From Avena insularis (taxonomy: Eukaryota > Streptophyta > Magnoliopsida > Poales > Poaceae): 64,000 nucleotides of DNA. The notes beneath the pieces are model-generated. The model had not been told where the DNA came from and did no database searches. It saw only the letters and a list, made by a program, of their open reading frames with translations. Within the stretch, counting starts at the first letter, position 1. Each line of letters starts with the position of its first letter. The translations under genes and the position numbers were made by a program. The stretch is taken from assembly GCA_023614405.1 (NCBI GenBank), contig JAJUPC010000037.1, forward strand, positions 992,001-1,056,000. Reading direction: 5' to 3'. Shown here piece after piece: positions 56,069-64,000 of this stretch.

Positions 56069-57478
56069 TGATACGTTGCTAACGTATCCATAATTTTTGA
56101 TGTTCCATGCTTGGTTTTATCTACTTTCTTGTGTTTTGTTCCAACTTTGGAGTACTTTCTATACACTTTCTTGGACTAACCTATTAACAAGTGCCACAGT
56201 GCCAGTTGCTTGTTTTCTGCTGTTTTTGGTTCCAGAAAAAGTCAGAAAATCAATATTCTCGGAATTGGACCAGGCAAAAGCCAAAGTCGATATTTTACCG
56301 GAAGACTCATGGAGCGAGAAGACGAGACGGAGAGGGGCCACAGGGTGGCCACACCATATGGTGGCGCGGGCTAGCCCTGGCCGCGCCACCAGGTGGTGTG
56401 GGCCCCCTGGCCGCCCATCGACCTTGCCTCTTCGCCTATAAGATGCCTCGCGATGCAAAAGTCCTAAATCATCCAGCCTCCAGCCACGAAAAGTTCCACA
56501 ATGCCGCTGCCACCAAAGGGGAGATTCGGGGGACAGAAAGTCTGTTAAGCACCTGGACGGGAAGTGCCCCCGGAGCCATCTCCATCGATCTCCACCACCA
56601 TCTCCATCATCATTGCTGATTCCCATGATGAGGAGGGAGTAGTTATCTCTCTAGGCTAAGAGTTCTACTGGTAGCTATGTGTTCATCTCTCTCTCTATGC
56701 ATGATCTTATTGAGATCATGAGCTTGTAATCTATAGATATACCTTGCTACTCAAGTGCTTTAATAGATCTCTGCTCTCCCCATGTGTGTGAAGTTGATAG
56801 TGTGCACACCATGGTGGCACTTAGGCCAGAGATTACAAATACTTGTTATAAGGTATATTTGGAGTTGGATGTCTTTATGAAATTGTGGTGTTTGTTTGAA
56901 CCATCTAGTGCTCAAGGTGACAATGTGGGGTTATCTAGATGGGAAGGGCTTACTTTGAGGTGTGCTATTATAGCTCTACCATGGATTAGAGTGTCCAACT
57001 AGAGAGTAGTTCAACCTAGTATCATAAAGAAGAATATATTTATATGAGAGTGTTCACTAGTGAAAGTATGATACCTAGGCCTTGTTTCTAAGCACTAAAA
57101 CACCGTTTGCTATTATATCTATTACATGTTTACTTGCTTTATCTTTATTTCAGTTTTACTTTAGTATTTTCCACACCATGAAGCTATTTTCTATCACCAT
57201 TACCACATATAATTATCTATACCACTTGTATTTCACTATCTCTTCGTCGAACTAGTGCACCTATACACCTGACAAGTGTATTAGGTGTGTTGGGGACACA
57301 AGAGACTTCTTGTATCTTGATTGCAGGGTTGCTTGAGAGGGGATACCTCTGACCACTTCCTCCCTGAGTTCGATAAACCTTGGGTAATCCACTTAAGGGA
57401 AAACTTGCTGCTGTTCTACAAACCTCTACACTTGGAGGCCCAACAACTGTCTACAAGAATAGAAGTGCGTAGACATCA
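56069..57478 (+). repeat. 5' LTR of the Fatima-like element
   Basis: 1410 bp, TGATACG...AGACATCA. TATAAGAT at 56437-56444 is the likely promoter box. A frame of about 70 codons (56784-57002) occurs in both LTRs but shows no family features. No other gene. Confidence 0.85.
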
Positions 57479-57488
57479 AGCTATTTTC

Positions 57489-57506
57489 TGGCGCCGTTGC
57501 CAGGGA
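57489..57506 (+). promoter_or_regulatory. Primer binding site of the Fatima-like element
   Basis: TGGCGCCGTTGCCAGGGA, the Asp-tRNA-type site of Athila elements with one change (A for G), 10 bases after the LTR. Confidence 0.87.
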
Positions 57507-57612
57507 GGTAAGGTAAAAGGTACTCACATCCTCCGGTGTGAGTGATCGAAGTTATTTCCTTTAGATTCTGCAATTTTGTCTTTTTGTTTCTTGTTTTCAC
57601 TAGTTAGGCTTA

Positions 57613-58842
57613 ATGGAAAACAACAACAAAATTAGAGAGCTTTTTAGAATTTTTCCTAATGTAAAACATGAATTGTCTGAAAAGAAAATTAAAAAACCCA
57701 TGGAACTTTCTTTGCATGCTAATAGCAATGTTATTAGTATGAATCTTTTGAACACCTTTGTTACTAATGCTATGGAAACGTCTAAGCATGGGGAAGTTGG
57801 TTTTTATGAAAATGATCTTTTTAAGTCCCCAGCTTTAAAGAAGAAAATTTGCTCTGATGATACTTTCTCTCCCATATGTGGTAATTCTAATGATACTTGT
57901 GATATTTTAAATCCACATACTGAAAGCATCCCTTTTAAAATACCTATAAAAATTGTTGAACGTGTTATGAATAACTACTATTTTGGAGATGGAACTGTCC
58001 ATCCTGGTGATCATTTACTCTTTATACACGAATTATGCGAGTTGTTCAAGTGTGCAGGTATTTCAATGAACCAAGTTAAGAGGATGCTATTCCCTTTTTC
58101 ACTTAAGGGCAAAGCAAGGGAGTGGTATGAGCTACTAGATGATCCTCATCATTTGGAGTGGAAGGAACTTGAATCTCTCTTTTACTCTAAATTTTATCCT
58201 CCTCATGAAATTCATAAAGATAGGAATTACATTTATAATTTTCATCCACATGATGAAGAAAGTATTGCCCAAGCATGGGGGAGATTGAAGTCACTAATGC
58301 TCAAATGTCCCATTCATGAGCTCCCCAGTAATATTGTTATTAATAATTTCTATGCAAGGCTTTCAGGACATTACAAGGACTATCTAGATACTTGTTTAGA
58401 GGGATACTTCACAATTAAGGAGGTCAAAGCTAAGTGGGATGTTCTTGAAACAATTCAAAGCAATACCGAAGATTGGGATAACAACAAAGGTAAAGAACCA
58501 GGTATAAACTATGAGTATGATTGCATTAAGTCTTTCATTGAAACTGCTGATTTTCAAGAGCTTAGTGCTAAATATGGTCTTGATCCTCAAATTCTTATTG
58601 ATTGTTTTAGATCCTCTGCTTCTCATATTAATGCTCCTAAAGAAAAATGGGACATGTATCATGAGCCTTTTAAAGACACTTGCATGGAAAATGAAATTGT
58701 TATTAATGATAGCAACAAACATGCTCAAACCTCTGAAAGTACTATTTCTTATAAGCATGTTAATTTTTGTGGAATACATAGACCTTGTGAGAATAATCAA
58801 ATCACAAGAATGAAAAACCTAGAACGTGGTATAGGGCTCTAA
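57613..58842 (+). CDS. gag: gag protein of the Fatima-like element, 409 codons
   Basis: Open from ATG (MENNNKIRELFRIFPNV) to TAA. The central gag domain runs from about residue 120 to 270: DHLLFIHELCELFKCAGIS, FPFSLKGKAREWYELL, LFYSKFYPPHEIHK and SIAQAWGRLKSLMLKCP, all typical of plant gypsy gag. The C-terminal ~130 residues are acidic and low in complexity. It ends before the zinc knuckle, which lies in the next frame, so a small frame change near 58840-58870 probably split a longer gag. It would assemble particles in the cytoplasm; because the element lacks pol, particles would need enzymes from a relative. Confidence 0.8.
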   Translation: MENNNKIRELFRIFPNVKHELSEKKIKKPMELSLHANSNVISMNLLNTFVTNAMETSKHGEVGFYENDLFKSPALKKKICSDDTFSPICGNSNDTCDILNPHTESIPFKIPIKIVERVMNNYYFGDGTVHPGDHLLFIHELCELFKCAGISMNQVKRMLFPFSLKGKAREWYELLDDPHHLEWKELESLFYSKFYPPHEIHKDRNYIYNFHPHDEESIAQAWGRLKSLMLKCPIHELPSNIVINNFYARLSGHYKDYLDTCLEGYFTIKEVKAKWDVLETIQSNTEDWDNNKGKEPGINYEYDCIKSFIETADFQELSAKYGLDPQILIDCFRSSASHINAPKEKWDMYHEPFKDTCMENEIVINDSNKHAQTSESTISYKHVNFCGIHRPCENNQITRMKNLERGIGL

Positions 58843-58861
58843 ATGATCTTGGTAAAAAAGC

Positions 58862-60169
58862 TTGTGCCCTCTATCCTTTTATTTTGAACTTTGCTTTGAA
58901 GTGGGTCATTTCAATTTTCAATGCTCAGGCCATAATAATAGCCCTTCTAATCCAATGAGTACTGCATGTTTTTATTGTGATGACATGATCACTCCTAATC
59001 AGCATGATGAACTTACATTATTTTTGGGGTGTGAAGAGTTATCAAGAAAAACTTCTTTGGTAGATATGAGTGCTTTTGGTATGAATAACATCCTTCATGG
59101 TTGTCATCTTTATTGTGTTGATAATTGCCACACAAATACTTACATACAAAATATTATAAAAGATGAGATTTTACCAAAATATGATAGGACTAATATGTGT
59201 TTTGATCTTATTAATGAAAAGAAGGAATCCTCCAAAGTTTCTTCTATTGTCTCTAACAATGAACCAGGGTATATGAAGAAGCTTCCTTTCAAGCCTCTCC
59301 CTCCTAAAGAGAAGAAGAAAAAGAAGAAGAGGAGAAGTAAAAGGAGGGAGGAAATGGTATTTTCCCCTAAGCATGTTGCTCCTATTATAGTTTTTGATGA
59401 GTCCGAACTCGATGATGTTCCTATGCCTATTACCTATAGTAGTGATCATGATTGGAAAAAGCACACTACTTTTGATATTGAAAATCTCTTCGGTACCAAT
59501 TCTAAAAATGATGATATTAATAATTATTGTACTATTAGTGCGATCCATGTTCCTTCCAATGATGATATGTTTACAAACGAACACACTTTGGAAGATAACT
59601 ATTCTATTGCTTATGATGATACTATACTTCCAATATATTATGATTGCAATCATGAATATGATATTTTCAGTCCACCTACTATTGAGGAGGAAATTAATTA
59701 TGATTATAATATGCCTCCTATATTTGATGATTATGGTGATGAGAATAATAATGATAGCTATTTCGTTGAATTTGCTCCCACTACAATTAATAAGAATGAC
59801 TATGTTTATGTGGGGAGTATTAATTCCTTTATGCATGTGGCTCATGATAAGAATGTTTCATGTGATAATTATATTGTTAATTTTATTCATGATGCTACTG
59901 AAAGTTATTATGAGAGAGGGAAACATGGTTTTATGCATCTCAATAATATTAGGTTTCCCCTCTTTATGTTGAAAGTCTTGAAGTTGCACTTGTTTTGCTT
60001 TACTATGCTTGTTGCTTTGTGCTTTCTTGACTTGTTTCTTTACAAGATTCCTATGCATCGGAAGTGGGTTAGAGTTAAATGTGTTTTGAATTTGCTTCTT
60101 GATGCTCTCTTTTACTTCAATTCATATTTCTTATGTGAGCATCTTCTCAAACTATCATGCCTAACTTAA
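58862..60169 (+). CDS. Second frame of the Fatima-like element: gag tail, KR-rich patch, acidic region, hydrophobic C-terminus
   Basis: 435 codons from ATG to TAA. A degenerate zinc knuckle (CFEVGHFNFQC) opens it, so it probably continues gag. A basic patch follows (KEKKKKKKRRSKRREE, residues about 148-165), where a retropepsin might be expected but no D-T/S-G is seen. Then come about 180 residues rich in Asp, Asn and Tyr. The last ~65 residues hold two hydrophobic stretches (LHLFCFTMLVALCFLDLFLY and VLNLLLDALFYFNSYFL) that resemble membrane segments. It is followed by AATGGGAGATAACCC, the stretch seen after gag-protease in this group. Function unknown. Confidence 0.6.
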   Translation: MCPLSFYFELCFEVGHFNFQCSGHNNSPSNPMSTACFYCDDMITPNQHDELTLFLGCEELSRKTSLVDMSAFGMNNILHGCHLYCVDNCHTNTYIQNIIKDEILPKYDRTNMCFDLINEKKESSKVSSIVSNNEPGYMKKLPFKPLPPKEKKKKKKRRSKRREEMVFSPKHVAPIIVFDESELDDVPMPITYSSDHDWKKHTTFDIENLFGTNSKNDDINNYCTISAIHVPSNDDMFTNEHTLEDNYSIAYDDTILPIYYDCNHEYDIFSPPTIEEEINYDYNMPPIFDDYGDENNNDSYFVEFAPTTINKNDYVYVGSINSFMHVAHDKNVSCDNYIVNFIHDATESYYERGKHGFMHLNNIRFPLFMLKVLKLHLFCFTMLVALCFLDLFLYKIPMHRKWVRVKCVLNLLLDALFYFNSYFLCEHLLKLSCLT

Positions 60170-62849
60170 AGGCGTTAAAGAAAAGTACTTAATGGGAGAT
60201 AACCCAAAAGTTTTAGATGAGTCTTGGAAGCTATTACCTCTGTAATAACCGCTCCTTATCCTTTTTATTTTCTTTTTGTGCCAAGAGTAACCTCTAATGA
60301 GAGAGAAGTAATGCTTGGGAAAGTTGTTGTCCCGAAACAGATTTTTGTGCTTCACCGCAAACATTCGTGTAAAATCTCTGTACGTCCTTTTGAGGCGTGA
60401 ATTTTTTCGCTTCTGCCCTAGGTTGTTATCTAACTTTCGTTAGTTCAACACTTTTTGATTTGCGCAACAGAAGGTCTTCTAAAAAATTCGTCTTTACCTG
60501 CTGGTCTGTTTTGACAGATTTCTACCATTATTTGCATTTGCTTCTTGTTGGTTCCTTTTTGAGTTCTTTTGGGGAATTGAACTTTTTGAGGGAAGTGCTA
60601 CAGTAGCTTGTGTTTTAATAGAAGTTTTATTGGTGTTGGAACTGAACCTAAAGACCTATTATCTTTAGTGCACTAATGTTGCTAATAAAGATTGTGTGAA
60701 GTTTTGTATGAAGGAAAAATTTCAGGTGTATGGAAGGAATGAGTAATGAGATGAAGGATGGACTAAATCTCAAGCTTGGGGATGCCATGCGTGTCACCCC
60801 AAGAAATATCCAAGAAGTACAAGCATCAAAGCTTGGGGATGCCCAAGGCATCCCCTTCTTCATCAATAAAAATCCCAGGTTTCTTCCAATCACTTCATTT
60901 TTATTGTTTCATGCATAATTGTGTTGTTCTAGGAGCGTCTTCCTTTTTGTTTTTGTTTTGGTTTTCGTTTGCTTGGTTTTCTTAGTTTGCTGAATAAATT
61001 GGTTGGACCCCCTCTTTCATACATTAGTTTTCAAATAGTTTGGTTTGGTTGGAAAAGAGTAGGAAAGTTCATGCTTAAGTGGTAAAAGGGAGTTTGTTTT
61101 TGACTGTGGCCTATGCTTTGTCATGCCATGCTTGATATTGTTTTGGTTTTATGCTTAGTGATCTTTGCTGTAGCATGACATGTTATAAACAATTGAGATT
61201 GCTTAATATGCCTTGGAAGAATCATGCACTGTTTTAGCATATTAAAGCATAGTATTGTGGTATTCTCCTTTGATGTTTTATTTGGGTTGACTTGGCGCAT
61301 GCTCACACCATGTTATGACTATCCCAAGTCACCATAGCCTCTATGATCCTTTATTTTTTGACTTGTAATATCACTTTATGCTTTAATTAATGATGTTTTG
61401 TCGCTCTGCATGATTATGGCCATTATTGCTTTTTAGTTGGTCGCTCCCAGTCTTTTGCTAGCCTCCACAACCATGTATGAGTTCCACTCATGCATCCAAC
61501 TCCTAAAACCAAGTGATTCCAAAGAGTCCACCATACCTACCTATTAGCATATGCTATTCCAAGTATATTCATGTTTTTATCTACCTTCCGAATTAAACTT
61601 GTTATGAGAAAATTAGTGACTAAAGCTCTCACAAACTTGATGGCACTCTTTACTTTCTTGCACTTAATAAACTTGAACCATTGCGTCCATCTTTGTTGCG
61701 TATCTTCTTGTGCTTTATAAGTTGAAGTTAGCAGAACCATGTATCATGGGGAACGCTTTCAACATCGCACTTGTACTTTGTACCCCGTTGATATCATGTT
61801 CTTTTGCTTATGGATCCCGGCGGTGTGAAATAAAAGGGGAACTTTTAAGATCATGGAGTTTGTATTTGTGTTAGAGAAACGTGTGGGCCCCTAACCTAAG
61901 CCATGCCTAATCATGGTGGAAACTTGTGGCATAACCATAATGAGCACTCTATGAAGCATCCTCAATAAAAACCTATGCAAATAGAAAATAAAAAGATCGC
62001 TGAGAAGCTCATTGTCTGCTTTCCTTGTCATTTTGATGATGGGATAGCTCATGTATCATGTGCAAGGCGTACCCCATTGGCGGTTCTCTATGATACATAT
62101 GTACTTACAATGACAAGAGCTTACTTGTGACTAAAGTTGAGTAGCATGAGGTTCGGTCTTCGTAAGTAAGGGGCATGAGATTTTGGCTTATAACTTATCA
62201 AGCATATCCTCTTAGTTGTGTCACTTTAACCTTAATCACCTTGAAGATGCTTATGATAGGGGCAATGAGAGCTGAAATCTAACAAGTACCATAATTTTTG
62301 GAAGCTCTTTATGAAACTTGAATCCCTACTTCCTTCTATGAAGGCCTTTCTTTTACTTTTATGTTGAGTCTCCACCTTCTATCTTTATGCACCTACTTTG
62401 AGAGCATAGTGGCCATTCTTAGTTTTATGTGCATTGTCCCAAGACTTGTTGATTGATTCATAGCTTTGATATTGCTTGTTTTAAACTATTTGTATCTAGT
62501 CACTCTTATGAACTTTGAAGGTGTCCTATGCATTTATGTTTGCTACTCTATGAGGGACAAGCTGAATGCCACTATGCTATGTTTTCTTTATGTGAAACAA
62601 ACAAACGTCTTGCAAAGCATTGTTATTCATGAATCTTTTGCTTATGCCTTTTCATGTTGCAACTTAGTTGCTTTGCCTTATTGTTAGAACTTTCTCTTTC
62701 ATGTTTTGATTGAAGTACTATGATTCCAGCTATCAATGTTTTACAAATATTTTGATCAAGTTTATGATGGTGCATGTCACCTCAAAAAGTATTCTTTCTT
62801 TTTATCACTAACCTACTCGAGGACGAGCAGGAGTTAAGCTTGGGGATGT
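60170..62849 (+). other. Non-coding internal region of the Fatima-like element
   Basis: 2.7 kb with only short unconvincing frames. AGCTTGGGGATGCC occurs at 60773-60786 and again at 60831-60844, each preceded by caa/aa, forming a short direct repeat about 58 bases apart. The region ends in CTCGAGGACGAGCAGGAGTTAAGCTTGGGGATG, whose last part is the polypurine tract. RT, RNase H and integrase are absent. Confidence 0.7.
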
Positions 62850-64000
62850 TGATACGTTGCTAACGTATCCATAATTTTTGATGTTCCATGCTTGGTTTTA
62901 TCTACTTTGTTGTGTTTTGTTCCAACTTTGGAGTACTTTCTATACACTTTCTTGGCCTAACCTATTAACAAGTGCCATAGTGCCTGTTGCCTGTTTTCTG
63001 CTGTTTTTGGTTCCAGGAAAGTCAGAAAATCAAAATTCTCGGAATTGGACCGGACAAAAGCCAAAGTCGATATTTTACCGGAAGACTCACGGAGCCAGAA
63101 GACGAGACGGAGATGGGCCACAGGGTGGCCACACCATATGGTGGTGTGGGCTAGCCCTGGCCGCGCCAGCAGGTGATGTGGGCCCCCTGGCCGCCCATCG
63201 ACCTTGCCTCTTCACCTATAAGATGCCTCCCGATACAAAAACCCTAAATCATCTAGCCTCCATCCAAGAAAAGTTCCGCAACACCACCGCCACTGAAGGG
63301 GAGATTCGGGGGACAGAAAGTCTCTGTTCTGGCACCCTGTCGGGACGGGGAAGTATCTCCATCAATCTCCACCACCATCTCCATCGCCGTTGCTGATTCC
63401 CATGATGAGGAGGGACTAGTTCTCTCTTGAGGCTAAGGGTTCTACCGGTAGCTATGTGTTCATCTCTCTCCCTATGCATGATCTTATTGAGATCATGAGC
63501 TTGTAATCTATAGATCTACCTTGCTACTCAAGTGCTTTAATAGATCTCTGCTCTCCCCATGTGTGTGAAGTTGATAGTGTGCACACCATGGTGGCACTTA
63601 GGCTAGAGATTACAAATACTTGTTATGAGTTATATTTGGAGTTGGATGTCTTTATGAAATTGTGGTGTTTGTTTGAACCATCTAGTGCTCAAGGTGATAG
63701 TGTGGGGTTATCTAGATGGGAAAGGCTTACTTTGAGGTCTGCTGTTATAGCCCTACCATGCATTAGAGTGTCCAACCGGAGAGTAGTTCAGAGTAGTATA
63801 ATAAAGAAGAATATATTTATATGAGAGTGTTCACTAGTGAAAGTATGATCCCTAGGCCTTGTTTCTAAGCACGGAAACACCGTTTTCTATTAGATGTATT
63901 ACATGTTTTCTTGCTTCTATCTTTATTTCAGTTTTACTTTAGTTTTTCCACGCCATCAAGATATTTTCTATCACCATTACCACTTATAATTATATATACC
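62850..64000 (+). repeat. 3' LTR of the Fatima-like element, truncated by the window end
   Basis: The first 1151 bases align with the 5' LTR from 56069 onward, including TATAAGAT at 63217-63224. The right flank and target duplication lie outside. Confidence 0.87.

Larger units (their letters stand above)
56069..64000 (+). mobile_element. Non-autonomous Athila/Fatima-like gypsy element, 3' LTR runs off window
   Basis: Direct LTRs start TGATACGTTGCTAACG at 56069 and 62850. Asp-type primer site at 57489, two gag-region frames, then 2.7 kb without coding, and a polypurine-like AAGCTTGGGGATG before the 3' LTR. No protease, RT or integrase motif was found, so it depends on other elements. By eye the LTRs differ by roughly 4-5%. 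The LTR start resembles the Fatima group of Triticeae elements (from memory). Confidence 0.85.

Noticed and set aside
56784..57002. Frame of about 72 codons in both Fatima-like LTRs
   Set aside because: LTR copies share sequence by origin; the frame length differs between copies and no family feature is seen.
59171..59845. Minus-strand frame of 224 codons rich in Ile
   Set aside because: Complement of the Asp/Asn-rich second frame of the Fatima-like element (GAT repeats read as ATC); a shadow.

Overview
The window is about 64 kb of plant intergenic DNA made almost wholly of nested, decayed transposable elements. I recognise no host gene, tRNA or rRNA. The element set points to a Triticeae grass (wheat, barley, rye, Aegilops). 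It includes a solo LTR whose minus-strand start (TGTTGGAGATATGCCC) resembles the BARE/WIS/Angela copia group, a CACTA transposon ending in CACTAGTAGAAA, Ty3/gypsy elements of the Tat, Tekay-chromovirus and Athila types, and LTRs beginning TGATACGT. Family assignments come from memory of motifs, not from a search.

Layout. 1-16174: a Tat-type gypsy element on the + strand, cut by the window start. It has a long open gag, a broken pol and a second RNase H. It also carries an antisense gene of six exons that has its own TATA box. Its reverse transcriptase is split by a 3.95 kb Tekay-type solo LTR (5213-9162). 16175-16795: two units of a 343 bp tandem repeat. 16796-20675: a CACTA transposon (minus) with a decayed TNP2-type transposase. 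20676-23729: remnant of an Athila-type element (minus). 23730-24126 and 37670-38115: a minisatellite of about 190-210 bp rich in telomere-like CCCTAAA. It is split by a complete 13.5 kb Tekay chromovirus (24127-37669, minus) with 3.8-3.9 kb LTRs and the target duplication ctatt. 38951-40625: BARE-like solo LTR with target duplication tactg. 40631-44671: mixed DNA with exon-like fragments, a 77 bp minisatellite, a 16 bp tandem array and a CACTA-like terminus. 44672-50690: a gag-only gypsy element (minus) with a truncated copia element inside its 5' LTR. 50691-54715: a second Athila-type remnant (minus). 54721-56068: copia LTR fragment. 56069-64000: a non-autonomous Athila/Fatima-like element (+) whose 3' LTR runs off the window.

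The parts do not form a pathway; they are layers of insertions. The strongest biological signals are these. (1) The two main gypsy elements carry mostly C-to-T or G-to-A damage, including lost catalytic residues, while reading frames are often preserved, as expected of long-term cytosine methylation. (2) The antisense gene inside the Tat element still splices in frame on paper: 2601 nt, 867 codons, three TAG codons. (3) The 77 bp minisatellite contains hairpins whose arms change in a compensating way between units.
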